Positions 34,842 through 46,481 of a DNA stretch of 64,000 bases are shown piece after piece. Under the pieces are notes generated by a model. The model did not search any database. It was not told where the DNA came from and was given only the letters and a program-made list of their open reading frames with translations. Location: assembly GCA_023231425.1 (NCBI GenBank), contig JALNVI010000003.1, forward strand, positions 9,505 to 73,504, given 5' to 3'. This stretch comes from Desulforhopalus sp. (GTDB lineage Bacteria > Desulfobacterota > Desulfobulbia > Desulfobulbales > Desulfocapsaceae). Both the position numbers and the translations under genes were made by a program. The first letter of the stretch is position 1, and each line of letters starts with the position of its first letter.

Positions 34842-34870
34842 TTGACACTCTCGTTCAATTACGTTATGGA
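34842..34870 (+). promoter_or_regulatory. Putative sigma-70 promoter of the atp operon
   Basis: TTGACA at 34842-34847, 17-base spacer, TATGGA at 34865-34870. Perfect -35, weak -10. It lies about 170 bases before atpF' in an otherwise empty 293-base gap. Confidence 0.5.
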
Positions 34871-35037
34871 TTTTAAGTGCATTTGTGAATGAGTATTCAT
34901 TTTTTTTTCTGAAGATGTTTAGCAGTCGTCGGATAGTTGTTTCTTGAGTTTCTTTCATTTATGGTCTACATCGGTGCAGCTGTGGCTGAGTCGGTGTAAA
35001 ATATTTCGTTTTTTTAATTATTCAGGGAGCTGCAAGC

Positions 35038-35463
35038 ATGGTTACACTAGACAAGACTCTGCTTCTCCAAATCATCAACATGATTGTCCTCATGTTTCTT
35101 CTGAACAAGATGCTTTACAAGCCGGTAAAGCAGATTCTCAAGGAGAGAGCTGTAAGACTGCAGGGTATGCGTGATGATGCCGATGGATTTGAGCAAAGGG
35201 CCGCTCAGCGTCAGCAGGAAGTTGATGCCAGAATGGCAGAGGCCTCCGGCAGAGCGAAATTTGCGCTCGACGCTGCCCGTGATGAAGCTCAGAAGGCGGG
35301 AGATGCCCGGCTCGGAGCTATTCGGGAAGAGAGCGAGGTAATGAAGGAGAAAAAACTTGCCGAACTTAAATCCGAAATCACGGTTGCCCGCAGTGGCCTT
35401 GATTCTGGAATCGAGGGGTTCGCGAAAGCGATGGCTGGCAAGATTCTGGGGAGGGGCCTGTAA
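35038..35463 (+). CDS. atpF': F-type ATP synthase b' subunit
   Basis: 141 residues: one membrane helix at the N-terminus (LLLQIINMIVLMFLLNKML) and then a long charged helix, the peripheral stalk. LYKPVKQILKERAVRLQGM is the family pattern just after the membrane. CAGGGAGCTGC is the ribosome site. First gene of the operon. It overlaps the next gene as TAATG. A paired b/b' stalk is usual in cyanobacteria, alphaproteobacteria and many Deltaproteobacteria. Confidence 0.92.
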   Translation: MVTLDKTLLLQIINMIVLMFLLNKMLYKPVKQILKERAVRLQGMRDDADGFEQRAAQRQQEVDARMAEASGRAKFALDAARDEAQKAGDARLGAIREESEVMKEKKLAELKSEITVARSGLDSGIEGFAKAMAGKILGRGL

Positions 35464-36146
35464 TGGAAAATATGAAGAAATTTGCAGGGGTACTGGCGAT
35501 ATCGGCTCTGCTCTTTTTGTCTGCTCCGGCCGCCTTTGCTTCGGTTCCCGCTGAATCGGAAACAATGCAGGCGGCGTCTGAAGTGGTTGATGCCACCATT
35601 CCCATTACTGATGAAACGCTTGATGCTGCCCATGCCGGGAAGCACGCCACTGAACCCCTTTCTCAGTTGAAACTCAAAGATTTCGGCTGGCGTATTGTCA
35701 ACTTCATCGCCTTGATGATCATCCTTGTCCATTTTTGTGCGAAACCTCTTGGCAAGTCTCTCTCTTCACGTCGTGAAGGAATTGTCACTGAGATTGATGA
35801 TCTCGAAAAACGCAAGCAGGTTGCTGAGCAGGCCTATAATGACTTCCAGCAGAAGATTGCCGTCGTTGAAGCTGATATTGACAAAATTGTGGAACGGGCT
35901 GTGGCTCAGGCCGAAGTGGAAAAACGCAATATTATTGCGCGAGCCGAATCCGCTGCAGAAGAGATGAAGCGCTCTGCTGAACAGGCCGTGGCAAATGAAG
36001 TTGCTGAGGCACGCACCATGTTGCGTGAGGAAGTAGCTGAGAAGGCTTTCGTCATGGCTGAAGAACTGATCAGAAAAAATCTCAAAGTCAGCGATCAAAA
36101 GACGATTATTGAGAACTACCTTGATAAAGTGGAGGCGATATCGTGA
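35463..36146 (+). CDS. atpF: F-type ATP synthase b subunit with predicted signal peptide
   Basis: 227 residues, longer than a standard b subunit (about 156). It begins with a signal-peptide-like segment, MKKFAGVLAISALLFLSAPAAFA, and an acidic spacer of about 45 residues. The true membrane helix follows (WRIVNFIALMIILVHFCAKPL, about 76-96), then the long stalk helix (SLSSRREGIVTEIDDLEKRK onward). The extended N-terminal form is known from Deltaproteobacteria. The stalk is elongated by coiled-coil heptads and ends LIRKNLKVSDQKTIIENYLDK. Overlaps atpF' by TAATG and atpH by GTGA. Confidence 0.92.
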   Translation: MENMKKFAGVLAISALLFLSAPAAFASVPAESETMQAASEVVDATIPITDETLDAAHAGKHATEPLSQLKLKDFGWRIVNFIALMIILVHFCAKPLGKSLSSRREGIVTEIDDLEKRKQVAEQAYNDFQQKIAVVEADIDKIVERAVAQAEVEKRNIIARAESAAEEMKRSAEQAVANEVAEARTMLREEVAEKAFVMAEELIRKNLKVSDQKTIIENYLDKVEAIS

Positions 36147-36685
36147 AACAGGTCATCCTCGCAAAACGTTATGCCAGAGCACTTTATTCCATAGGCTGTG
36201 AGCAGAAGAAGGAGAAGTCGTTTGGTCAGACATTAAACTCCTTTGTTGCACTGATGGCGAAAAGGCCTGAGGTGAAAGACAGTATCACGAACCGCCTCTA
36301 CCCGCAGGATGTGCGGGAGAGGGTGATAGACAAATTGGTCAAGGCCGCTGGCTTTGATGTCCCCGTAGGGAACTTTTTTCGTCTACTGGTGAAGAAACGC
36401 CGTGCGGATATCCTCCCGGAGATTGCCGAGAGCTATCAGGAAATGCTCGAAGATGCACAGGGCATTAGTCATGGTACTGTGGTTACTGCAACAAAAACCA
36501 CCAAAGCAATTACGGATAAAATCCAGAAAATTTTAGAAAAAATAACAGGCAGGAAGGTTGAGCTTGAGACCAGCGTTGATGAGTCTATCATCGGCGGAAT
36601 GATCGCCCGTGTGGGGGATCTTGAACTGGACGGCAGCATCCGTACCCAGCTTGCAGGTTTAAAAGATTCCATTAAAGGGAGATAA
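36143..36685 (+). CDS. atpH: F-type ATP synthase delta subunit
   Basis: 180 residues starting at a GTG that overlaps the atpF stop, with GGAGG nine bases upstream. [18 protein letters not shown] is the typical N-terminal helical domain start and the last third, [38 protein letters not shown], is the conserved OSCP/delta C-terminal signature. It links the stalk to the top of F1. Confidence 0.95.
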   Translation: MKQVILAKRYARALYSIGCEQKKEKSFGQTLNSFVALMAKRPEVKDSITNRLYPQDVRERVIDKLVKAAGFDVPVGNFFRLLVKKRRADILPEIAESYQEMLEDAQGISHGTVVTATKTTKAITDKIQKILEKITGRKVELETSVDESIIGGMIARVGDLELDGSIRTQLAGLKDSIKGR

Positions 36686-36690
36686 CCACA

Positions 36691-38214
36691 ATGCAGATCA
36701 AAGCCGAAGAAATCAGTCAAATTATCAAGGATCAGATTGGCGGATACGAGACCGAGGTCAATCTCAAAGAGACCGGGACTGTTATCTCCGTTGGTGACGG
36801 TATTGCCCGTGTTTACGGGGTAGGAAACTGTATGGCCATGGAGTTGCTTGAGTTCCCCGGCGGCACCATGGGCCTTGCCCTCAACCTTGAAGCGGACAAC
36901 GTCGGTTGTGCAATTCTTGGAGAGGTCAGCAAAATTAAAGAGGGTGACGTCGTTAAACGGACCGGGCGTATTGCACAGGTTCCCGTTGGTCCCGCCATGG
37001 AAGGTCGTGTTGTTGACGCCCTCGGGCAGCCGATCGATGGTCTTGGTCCCATTGAGACCGAAGAATTCTCTTATATTGAAAGACTTGCACCAGGTGTTAT
37101 TGCAAGAAAAGGTGTGCATGAACCCTGCTATACGGGGTCCAAGGCAGTTGACGCCATGACGCCTGTTGGACGCGGCCAGCGTGAGCTGGTGATTGGTGAC
37201 CGTCAGATCGGCAAAACTGCCCTCTGCATTGATGCCATCATCGCGCAGAAAAATAGCAATGTGCACTGCATTTACGTTGCCGTTGGTCAGAAGAAATCCA
37301 CCGTTGCCCTTGTTGTTGAAGCACTGCGCAAGAATGGCGTCATGGAAAAAACCACCGTGGTTTCCGCCTGTGCTTCCGATCCGGCAGCAATGCAGTATCT
37401 CGCACCGTTTGGGGGTTGCTCCATGGGTGAATATTTCCGCGACCGGGGAGAACATGCTTTGATCGTCTATGATGATCTCTCCAAACAGGCTGTTGCCTAC
37501 CGCGAACTCTCCCTGCTTCTTCGCCGTCCGCCAGGACGTGAAGCCTATCCCGGGGATATTTTCTATAATCACAGTCGTCTGCTTGAGCGGGCGTCTAAAG
37601 TCAGTGATGAACTTGGTGCCGGTTCTCTTACAGCGCTGCCGATTATTGAGACCCAGGCTGGTGACGTTTCCGCGTTTATTCCCACCAACGTTATCTCCAT
37701 TACCGACGGTCAGGTTTATCTTGAGCCCAACCTCTTCTTTTCCGGGGTTCGTCCCGCAGTTAACGTTGGCTTGTCGGTTTCCCGGGTTGGTGGTGCGGCT
37801 CAGGTGAAAGCGATGAAACAGGTTGCCGGTACCCTGCGGCTCGACCTTGCACAATATCGGGAGCTTGCTGCTTTCGCAGCTTTTGGCTCTGACCTTGATG
37901 CCGCCACCAGGGCAAAACTGACCCGTGGCGAGCGTCTCGTCGAAATCCTCAAGCAGCCACAGTATCAACCTCTGCCGATGGAGAAGCAGGTCACCATCCT
38001 CTACGCCGGTTCTAATGGCTATCTCGATAAGCTGCCGGTGGATACACTTGCTGACTACGAGCAGGGACTTTATACCTATATTGAATCTAACGAGCCTTCC
38101 ATTTTCACCGACCTTGTCAAAGAGCAGACTTTTACCGATGCAATTAAAGAGAAGCTCAATAAGACCCTGACCAGTTTCGGCGATACCTTCAAAGCAACGA
38201 AAAGTTTGAACTGA
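36691..38214 (+). CDS. atpA: F-type ATP synthase alpha subunit
   Basis: 507 residues, full length. The regulatory P-loop is [10 protein letters not shown] (169-178). [34 protein letters not shown] and [22 protein letters not shown] are the family signatures, the latter with the arginine finger. AAGGGAGATAACC precedes the ATG. It forms the alpha3beta3 catalytic ring. Confidence 0.98.
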   Translation: MQIKAEEISQIIKDQIGGYETEVNLKETGTVISVGDGIARVYGVGNCMAMELLEFPGGTMGLALNLEADNVGCAILGEVSKIKEGDVVKRTGRIAQVPVGPAMEGRVVDALGQPIDGLGPIETEEFSYIERLAPGVIARKGVHEPCYTGSKAVDAMTPVGRGQRELVIGDRQIGKTALCIDAIIAQKNSNVHCIYVAVGQKKSTVALVVEALRKNGVMEKTTVVSACASDPAAMQYLAPFGGCSMGEYFRDRGEHALIVYDDLSKQAVAYRELSLLLRRPPGREAYPGDIFYNHSRLLERASKVSDELGAGSLTALPIIETQAGDVSAFIPTNVISITDGQVYLEPNLFFSGVRPAVNVGLSVSRVGGAAQVKAMKQVAGTLRLDLAQYRELAAFAAFGSDLDAATRAKLTRGERLVEILKQPQYQPLPMEKQVTILYAGSNGYLDKLPVDTLADYEQGLYTYIESNEPSIFTDLVKEQTFTDAIKEKLNKTLTSFGDTFKATKSLN

Positions 38215-38257
38215 GGTTGAAACGAGTTAACCCAAATTCAAAAGAAAAGGTCAGGTT

Positions 38258-39124
38258 ATGGCGAGCTTAAAAGAAGTAAAATCGAAGATCTCGGGGGTTC
38301 AAAAAACTTCCCAGATCACCCGGGCCATGAATATGGTGGCTGCGGCAAAGCTCCGGGGAGCCCAGGAGAAGATGGAGGCGTTTCGGCCCTATACGACCAA
38401 GTTTAACGAAACGATGTCCAACCTTGCTTCCAGTGACTCTTCCGGCAGCTTCCCGCTGATGGAAGAACGTGAGGTTAAAAAGGTCGAACTGATTGTTTTC
38501 ACCTCCGATCGTGGACTCTGCGGCTCCTTTAATGCCAATGTGGTGAAGGAGGCCTGGAGACAGCTGAAAAAATATGAGGCTGAAGGCAAGGAAGTCACTC
38601 TGCTCTGCATAGGCAAGAAGGGTTTTCAACTCCTCAAAAATACTGGTCGAGTCCGCGAGGGATATAAAGACATCATGGGTAATTTCCAGATGTTTCATGC
38701 CCGCGATATCGCCTCTAATGTCTCTACCCGTTTTCTTGCTGGCGAGGTGGACAAAGTTGAATTGATATACGGCGCATTCCATTCGGTGGCGATGCAGAGG
38801 CCTGCTGTTGCGCCTCTGTTACCAGTGGTTCCCCACATTCCAGAAGGGGAGAAAGCCGGAATGAGCGGCGATTATATCTATGAGCCCTCTATTGATGAAC
38901 TGATGGTTACACTGCAGCCGCTTTACCTCAACGTGCAGATTTATCATGCCATGCTTGAGGTTGGGGCCAGTGAACAGGCAGCACGGATGACAGCGATGGA
39001 TGCTGCCACCACCGCCTGCAAAGATATCATCGGTAGTCTCACCACGGTCTATAATAAGGCACGACAGGCAGCGGTTACCAACGAATTGCTGGATATCGTC
39101 GGTGGTGCAGAGGCACTCAAATAA
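38258..39124 (+). CDS. atpG: F-type ATP synthase gamma subunit
   Basis: 288 residues. MASLKEVKSKISGVQKTSQITRAMNMVAAAKLR at the start and ITSDRGLCG-like FTSDRGLCGSFNANV, with the C-terminal coiled coil EQAARMTAMDAATTACKDIIGSL and NKARQAAVTNELLDIVGGAEAL, are diagnostic. It is the rotating central shaft. Confidence 0.97.
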   Translation: MASLKEVKSKISGVQKTSQITRAMNMVAAAKLRGAQEKMEAFRPYTTKFNETMSNLASSDSSGSFPLMEEREVKKVELIVFTSDRGLCGSFNANVVKEAWRQLKKYEAEGKEVTLLCIGKKGFQLLKNTGRVREGYKDIMGNFQMFHARDIASNVSTRFLAGEVDKVELIYGAFHSVAMQRPAVAPLLPVVPHIPEGEKAGMSGDYIYEPSIDELMVTLQPLYLNVQIYHAMLEVGASEQAARMTAMDAATTACKDIIGSLTTVYNKARQAAVTNELLDIVGGAEALK

Positions 39125-39177
39125 AAGTTCTTTACGAGAAAGTTTTTATTCAAATATCAGACTTTGAGGAGGGGTAA

Positions 39178-40596
<1,419 letters not shown>

Positions 40597-40728
40597 GGGT
40601 ACAGCGCGGGCAGTTGAGATGAGACGTCGATACCTGCCGTCTCTCTGAATATGCGTTGATTCAAAACGTTGAGTACAATGGCCGGGAGTTTCTTGACTCC
40701 TGGCCGTTATCTGATACGAGGGAAAAAT

Positions 40729-41145
40729 ATGGGACAGCAGATACAACTGGAGGTCGTAACCCCCGCCGGTAAAAAGGTTGACGAGGATGTTGATATCGTC
40801 ACCGCACCCGGTGTGAGTGGTGACTTCGGAATACTCGCAAACCACGCCCCTTTCCTTTCCGCTCTGAAGATCGGCATTCTTTCTTATGAAAACGGAAAGA
40901 AGAAGGAGAATATGATGATCTCCGGCGGGTTCTGTGAGGTCTCCAGCAATAAGGCAAGCTTTCTGGTGGAGAGTGCGGAACGGGGCAGTGAAATTGATGT
41001 GGAGCGCGCCATGAAAGCGAAAGAGCGTGCTGAACGGCTTATTGCCGGGGAAGGCAAGAAGATGGATAATTTTAATGAGGCTCGTGCGGAGCTTGCTCTG
41101 CAGCGTTCTCTCATACGTTTGAAGCTGGCTGGAAAGAAATATTGA
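40729..41145 (+). CDS. atpC: F-type ATP synthase epsilon subunit
   Basis: 138 residues from the ATG at 40729 (GAGGGAAAA upstream); the longer frame from 40669 lacks a ribosome site. [45 protein letters not shown] is the beta-sandwich, and the C-terminal helical hairpin ends [20 protein letters not shown]. Last gene of the operon. No genes for subunits a (atpB) or c (atpE) or atpI are present, so the Fo genes lie elsewhere in the chromosome. Confidence 0.95.
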   Translation: MGQQIQLEVVTPAGKKVDEDVDIVTAPGVSGDFGILANHAPFLSALKIGILSYENGKKKENMMISGGFCEVSSNKASFLVESAERGSEIDVERAMKAKERAERLIAGEGKKMDNFNEARAELALQRSLIRLKLAGKKY

Positions 41146-41170
41146 CCTGCCTCCACTTCTTTCTTGAATA

Positions 41171-41213
41171 AAAAAAGGAGCAATTGCCATTCAGGCAATT
41201 GCTCCTTTTTTTT
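41171..41213 (+). terminator. Rho-independent terminator after the atp operon
   Basis: AAAAAAGGAGCAATTGCC, loop ATTCA, GGCAATTGCTCCTTTTTTTT. Perfect stem and long T-run. Confidence 0.95.
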
Positions 41214-41216
41214 ATG

Positions 41217-41646
41217 ATACATTGAAGAACCTTGTCTTTCGGTCATAATTGGGAGACGGGAGACGGGAGACGGGAGACGGGAGACAGGGAAAGGCAAAAG
41301 ACGACAAAGCCAAAGACTGGATGGCCAACGGAACATGCTGAACACACGAAAGGGTAAGGCATTTTTTTTACCGCGAAGAACGCGAAGGAAGGCAAAAAAC
41401 ATTTAAGAATAAAGATTTTTAAAATTAGCCAGGGAATTGCTGTTGTTATATTTTTACTCTTCGCGGTAAAATTCTTTGCCTTTTTTTCGCATGGTTAGCG
41501 TATTTTTCCGTTGGCAAAAAATCTTTTGTTATTGCACCCTTCACAAGGGTACCTTGAAACAGTCTTAGACCACAACGGACATCATCGGGTTTTGTTGCCT
41601 TGCTTTTTCCTGCCTCCTGTTTCCCGCCTCCTTTCTCCTTTTTTCT
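41217..41646 (+). repeat. Composite family A/B repeat region
   Basis: 430 bases without a gene. A degenerate family A left end (TACATTGAAGAACCTTGTC, TTTCGGTCATAATT) is followed by five copies of GGGAGAC (41251-41285), then purine-rich family B text (AAGGCAAAAGACGACAAAG, ACCGCGAAGAACGCGAAGG, GGGAATTGCTGTTGTTAT). A second family A end, GGGTACCTTGAAACAGTC, starts at 41547, and pyrimidine-rich inverted family B text runs to the amidase stop. Confidence 0.75.
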
Positions 41647-43557
41647 TTATTTTGCGGCCTTGATACTTTGTGTGTAGGACTTTATGCCCGAGGTAATCTG
41701 TTGTGCGAGGCTCTCAAGATAGGCAGGGTCTTTCAGGTTTTCAGAGTCTTTCCTGTTGGAGATAAAACCGGTCTCAACAAGGATGGCAGGCATCTTTGCC
41801 CCGATCAGGACGACAAAAGGTGCCTGTTTGACACCAAGGTTTTTGATCGTCACTCCACGCTTCCTTTCTCCCTTGATAATAGCCCGCTGCACTGTTTCGG
41901 CGAGGCGCCTCGATTCTGAAATCTTCGAGTTCTTCATCATGTTGGAGAGGAGTTCCTGCAGATCGCTCATCTGATGGGTGGTTGTGGCATTCTCTTTTGC
42001 CGCCACCCGCATTGCCTCCGGGTCCTGGGTAAGGTTGAGATAGTACGTCTCTACGCCTGTTATACTGGCTGATTCGTGAGCATTGACGTGCAGTGAGACG
42101 AAGAGATCGGCGTTGGTTTGACCGTTGGTATTTGCCACCGCAGTGCGTTCCTCAAGTGGTATGAAGGTGTCGTCGCTGCGGGTGAGAACAACCTCACAGT
42201 TGAGCTCCTTTTCCAGAATTGGTGCCAGTTTTTTTGCCAGGTTGAGAACGATGTCCTTCTCCTTGAGTCCAAAGGCCATGGCTCCTGGATCTTTGCCCCC
42301 GTGACCTGGGTCAATGATAATCTTTTTTACGCCGAGACTAAACTGCTGGACGAGGGAGAAAACGGGTTCACTGTGAAATCCTGCGGAGGCAGATTCGTAG
42401 ATTCTCTTTTTTGTATCACGAAGAACGGTGACATTGGCGAGGGGAGTCGGGGGTGCCGCTCTGCTCACCAGCCGGGCTTCTGCTGTTGTTTTGTCTTTTG
42501 CCGCAGCAGATCTGATTTTGTGGCTGACCGGATGGATGAGTGGTACATCCTGTGCCGCTACTCCAGTATCCGTGACCAGGCTGTTGTCTTCTGTCGGTGC
42601 CTGGCGGGGAAGTTCAGTGGCCTTGCCGTGGACATCAATGACCACCCGGTATGGGTCAGGCAGGCTGAAAATATCATAGTCATCAATGGAGTCAATATCG
42701 AGAACCACCCGTACGGTGTCGGGTGAGAACTGGCCGGTGCGCACCTCGCGAAGCAAACCATTTTTTATAGGTACAGGGTTGCGGTAACGCGGCTCAATAT
42801 AGCTGTTAGCAAAGTCAATGATCAGGCGGGCCGGCTGTTGCGCGGTGGCTGGCAGTTTCCTGGTTTTGTAATTCACCGGGTTGGTTCCGCTGATGATCAC
42901 CCTGGTGTAATTAGAGGAAGACCAATATTTCACTGGACGCATGGAGTTGAGCTGGCTGCTGTCGCCCTGGGGGCGGATCATCGACTGCGGCAGGGGGATG
43001 TCGTAGTCGAGGGAGAGCTGTTTCAACCGTGCCTCAGCACGGGGACTCATATCGCCTTTTGGATACTGCTCAACGATACGACGTAAATAATCACCTGCTG
43101 TTTTTGCGTCATGCTTCTCCTCCAGATAAAGGTTTGCAAGAGCATAGCACGCATCGTCGGCGAGATTACCGACGGGGAAAAGGCGAAGAACATCCTTGTA
43201 GTAGGTGATTGTCTCTTTGAGATCTGCCTTTTTATGGAAGATGGTAAACATTTGCCTGTGAACTCGGGCAAGCATGAAGAGGCATCGAGGGGCCAGGGCG
43301 GAGCGGGGGTGGGAGAGATAGATCAGACGAAAGTTGCGGGCACCCCGCAGCCACTGCTTACGGGTTGTGCTGCCTTCGGTTTCTGACTGCAGCTGATTGA
43401 GGTAGAATTTGGCGTCTCGATACTGTTCGCTGGTGTCACTCTCAGAGGTCGTTTCGCTGCTGGCGGAGGTCGCAGGCAGGAGAATACAAAGAATCAGCAG
43501 AACCGATACGACGGATTTTCCGGCAGAAAAAAGGATCGAAAAGAGGCATCGCAGCAT
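41647..43557 (-). CDS. N-acetylmuramoyl-L-alanine amidase (AmiC-like) with TPR-like N-terminus
   Basis: 636 residues. A signal peptide (SVVSVLLILCILLPATSASS) leads to a helical tetratricopeptide-like part (about 45-185, with YYKDVLRLFPVGNLADDACYALANLYLEE). An AMIN domain (about 205-310) is followed by a disordered linker and a zinc amidase_3 domain. Metal and catalytic residues seen are His419 in IIDPGHGGKDPG, the Glu pair in IPLEERTAV, His490 in FVSLHVNAH, and Glu in AILVETGFISN. It would cleave the peptide stem from glycan strands at septation. The TPR-like domain is an addition to the E. coli AmiC layout. A family A copy separates it from mutS upstream. Confidence 0.92.
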   Translation of the reverse strand: MLRCLFSILFSAGKSVVSVLLILCILLPATSASSETTSESDTSEQYRDAKFYLNQLQSETEGSTTRKQWLRGARNFRLIYLSHPRSALAPRCLFMLARVHRQMFTIFHKKADLKETITYYKDVLRLFPVGNLADDACYALANLYLEEKHDAKTAGDYLRRIVEQYPKGDMSPRAEARLKQLSLDYDIPLPQSMIRPQGDSSQLNSMRPVKYWSSSNYTRVIISGTNPVNYKTRKLPATAQQPARLIIDFANSYIEPRYRNPVPIKNGLLREVRTGQFSPDTVRVVLDIDSIDDYDIFSLPDPYRVVIDVHGKATELPRQAPTEDNSLVTDTGVAAQDVPLIHPVSHKIRSAAAKDKTTAEARLVSRAAPPTPLANVTVLRDTKKRIYESASAGFHSEPVFSLVQQFSLGVKKIIIDPGHGGKDPGAMAFGLKEKDIVLNLAKKLAPILEKELNCEVVLTRSDDTFIPLEERTAVANTNGQTNADLFVSLHVNAHESASITGVETYYLNLTQDPEAMRVAAKENATTTHQMSDLQELLSNMMKNSKISESRRLAETVQRAIIKGERKRGVTIKNLGVKQAPFVVLIGAKMPAILVETGFISNRKDSENLKDPAYLESLAQQITSGIKSYTQSIKAAK

Positions 43558-43597
43558 GAGTATTCAAAAGAAAAAGGGATATATGCAAGAAATCAAG

Positions 43598-43734
43598 GGT
43601 ACCTTGAAACAGCTTGTATTTCGTTCATATTCGAGGGACAGAAGGGAATTTACCACAGGTATCTGGATGATATCCCGAGGATAAATTCTTGACTGTAAAG
43701 AAGATGGGCGAAAGACTGATTATTCAAAATACCC
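43598..43734 (+). repeat. Family A repeat, internally deleted copy
   Basis: GGTACCTTGAAACAGCTTG at left and ACTGATTATTCAAAATACCC at right. Positions around 43665-43680 (ATGATATCCCGAGGATAA) show that the inner hairpin has been lost. Confidence 0.88.
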
Positions 43735-43801
43735 CTGTCACATTATACGGGAGACTGGGGACAGCGTAAAGAAAGAAACTCCCGGTTGCAGGTGTGTGAT
43801 G

Positions 43802-43823
43802 TGAAAAAGGGTCGCTTTTCCCT
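43802..43823 (-). terminator. Weak hairpin just after mutS
   Basis: On the minus strand AAGGG, eight-base loop, CCCTTTTTC follows the mutS stop directly. The stem is only 5 bp, so the call is tentative. Confidence 0.3.
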
Positions 43824-46481
43824 TCACAGGCCTTTGTTGTATGTCTCTTTCAGGACGTAGAGAAGGTTGAGGGCCTCCCGCGGTGTGCAGGAATCAGGGT
43901 CAAGTTCGGCGAGGAGTTTCAACGCCGGGTTGGGCGGTAACTGAAAAAGAGATGGCTGGGTCGGGTGTCTGGTCTTTTGGGGTGCCTCTGTTTTTCCGGA
44001 GTCACCTGCTCCTCTCGATACGGCGGCGAAGTTGCCCTGTTCGATGGCTTCCAAAATCTTGCCAGCCCGGGCCACTGTCTGTGGTGGTACTCCGGCGAGG
44101 GCCGCCACCTGGATTCCGTAGCTGCGGCTTGTCCCCCCCTTGACCAGCTTGTGCAGGAAGATGATATCACCCTGCCATTCCCGTACGCCTACGGAGTAGT
44201 TTCGCACCCGCTGGTGGGTAAGGGCGAGGTTGGTGAGTTCGTGGTAGTGGGTGGCGAAGAGCGTTTTCACTCCCTGGCCATTCTTTTCCACCAGTTCTTC
44301 GGCCACTGCCCAGGCAATGGAGAGGCCGTCGTAGGTGGAGGTACCCCGGCCGATCTCGTCAAGGATGACCAGGCTCTTCCCCGTCGTGTTATTGAGGATG
44401 TTGGCTGTCTCGCTCATCTCGACCATGAAGGTGGACTGTCCTTCGCGCAGATTGTCCATGGCTCCAACGCGGGTGAAGATGCGGTCTACGATGCCGATCT
44501 GGGCTTCCTCTGCGGGAACATAGCAGCCCATCTGAGCCATGAGCACTATGAGGGCGGTTTGGCGCAGGAGGGTTGATTTCCCGGCCATGTTGGGGCCGGT
44601 AATGATGTGCACTTCGTCGTCCTGCTGGTTGAGGAGGATGTCGTTGGGGACGAACTGCCCGGTGGGGAGCATGAGTTCAATGACTGGATGTCGGCCCTCA
44701 ATAATGCGGATCTCATCATTGTCTTCCACCATCGGCCGCCGGTAGTTGTTGCGATGGGCGGTTTCAGCATGGGAGAGGAGAACGTCGAGGCGGGCAAGCA
44801 GGGCTGCGGTATGAAGAATGCGAGAACTGGCAGCGGCCAAATTCTGGCGAATCTCAAGGAAAAGCTGATATTCAAGCTCCACACTGCGATCCTGTGCGCC
44901 GAGTACACGGGTTTCAAACTCCTTCAACTCTTCAGTAATGAAACGTTCAGCGTTGACCAGTGTCTGTTTACGAATATAGTGGGGCGGGACCTTTGCAGCA
45001 TGAAGGCGGCTTACTTCAATGAAATAGCCGAACACCTTGTTGTAGCCCACCTTCAGCCTGGGAATGCCAGTGGCCTGGCGCTCTTTATTTTCCAGGTTGA
45101 GGATGAGCTTTTTGCCGTCGTGCAACAGGGTATTGAGTTCGTCGAGTTCGGCATTATAGCCGGCGGCGATGAGCCGTCCCTCACGCAGAGTGATGGGGGC
45201 GTCTTCGTTAATGCCGTTTTCCAGCAGCTGGTACAGATCAGTGAGCGGATCCATCTCTTCACGGATAGAGATGAGTTGCCGGGTATCACAGGGGGCGAGG
45301 GCGGTGATCACTTCCGGCAGCGCCGCAAGCGAGTTTTTGATGGCAAGCATGTCCCGGGCATTTCCGGAACCGAGGATCATCCGTGAATTGAGGCGCTCAA
45401 GGTCATAGACCTCCCCGAGCAGTTCGCGGAGGTGTTCCCGTGCCGGCGAGTCATTGAAGAACCAGGTGAGGGCATCAAGGCGGTCGTGGATCTGGTTGCG
45501 GTTCTGCAGAGGGAAGAGCAGGTTGTGCTTGAGCAGCCGTGCACCCATGGGGGTGACGGTACGGTCAAGTACGGCCAGGAGTGAGCCCTGACGGTTCCCT
45601 CCAGCGATGGTTGTGGTGAGCTCAAGGTTGCGGCGGGAGGAGTCGTCGATATGGAGAATGGCCTCGGTTTCTATGGGGGAGAGCTTTTCGATATGGGCCA
45701 CTGAGGCCTTTTGGGTCTCTTTGACATACTGCAGCAGGGCTCCGGCGGCGCACAGGCCTGCCTGGAGGCTGCCGCAGCCGAAACCGTCAAGGTTGAGGAC
45801 GTTGAAGTGGCCCAGAAGCAGCTCCTTTGCATTGTCAAAGTGGAAATGGTCGGCGTTGCAGTGGGTATAGCAGACATCAGGAAGTCGTTTACTCAGGCTC
45901 TTTTGCAGAGCAGTGTCCTCCTCTGAGAAGAGAATTTCCGTGGGAGTAAAACGGTTGAGAAGGTCAAGGGTTTCGCTGGATATTGTCTCGCTGCCGGATG
46001 TTTCCGAAACCAGAAATTCACCGGTACTGACATCAAGCAGGCTTACTCCGCAACAGCTGCTGCTGTTCCAGAGAGCGCAGACGTAGTTGTTGCTGCGTGC
46101 ATCGAGCAGTGCGTCGTCGGTGACTACGCCCGGCGTGACGACGCGGATCACTTCGCGGCGGACGATTCCCTTTGCCTCAGCGGGATCCTCCACCTGCTCG
46201 CAGATTGCCACCCGGCGTCCCGCTGCAATGAGTTTCGGCAGGTAGCTCTGCACTGCGTGATAGGGAATACCACACATGGGCACCTGTACCGCGTCCGTCT
46301 TCTTATTGCGTGAGGTGAGGGCAATTCCGAGGATACGGCTGGCTTCAATGGCATCGTCGAAGAACATCTCGTAAAAGTCGCCCATGCGATAGAAGAGGAT
46401 GGCATCATTATGTGCCTCCTTGATCTCCAGGTACTGTTTGAGCATGGGAGTGATTTTTTTTACTTTGCTTTCCTTGCTCAT
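43824..46481 (-). CDS. mutS: DNA mismatch repair protein MutS
   Basis: 885 residues, full length. The mismatch-binding Phe-x-Glu is in FYRMGDFYEMFFDDA. The ATPase has ITGPNMAGKSTLLRQTALI and VILDEIGRGTSTYDGLSIAWAVAE, and FATHYHELTNLA follows. It recognises mispairs and small loops. Its ATG overlaps the stop of the HIT gene, so it belongs to the same transcript. No mutL is in the window. Confidence 0.98.
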   Translation of the reverse strand: MSKESKVKKITPMLKQYLEIKEAHNDAILFYRMGDFYEMFFDDAIEASRILGIALTSRNKKTDAVQVPMCGIPYHAVQSYLPKLIAAGRRVAICEQVEDPAEAKGIVRREVIRVVTPGVVTDDALLDARSNNYVCALWNSSSCCGVSLLDVSTGEFLVSETSGSETISSETLDLLNRFTPTEILFSEEDTALQKSLSKRLPDVCYTHCNADHFHFDNAKELLLGHFNVLNLDGFGCGSLQAGLCAAGALLQYVKETQKASVAHIEKLSPIETEAILHIDDSSRRNLELTTTIAGGNRQGSLLAVLDRTVTPMGARLLKHNLLFPLQNRNQIHDRLDALTWFFNDSPAREHLRELLGEVYDLERLNSRMILGSGNARDMLAIKNSLAALPEVITALAPCDTRQLISIREEMDPLTDLYQLLENGINEDAPITLREGRLIAAGYNAELDELNTLLHDGKKLILNLENKERQATGIPRLKVGYNKVFGYFIEVSRLHAAKVPPHYIRKQTLVNAERFITEELKEFETRVLGAQDRSVELEYQLFLEIRQNLAAASSRILHTAALLARLDVLLSHAETAHRNNYRRPMVEDNDEIRIIEGRHPVIELMLPTGQFVPNDILLNQQDDEVHIITGPNMAGKSTLLRQTALIVLMAQMGCYVPAEEAQIGIVDRIFTRVGAMDNLREGQSTFMVEMSETANILNNTTGKSLVILDEIGRGTSTYDGLSIAWAVAEELVEKNGQGVKTLFATHYHELTNLALTHQRVRNYSVGVREWQGDIIFLHKLVKGGTSRSYGIQVAALAGVPPQTVARAGKILEAIEQGNFAAVSRGAGDSGKTEAPQKTRHPTQPSLFQLPPNPALKLLAELDPDSCTPREALNLLYVLKETYNKGL

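Noticed and set aside
36469..37968. 499-codon open frame antisense to atpA
   Set aside because: Shadow of the alpha-subunit gene with no features of its own.
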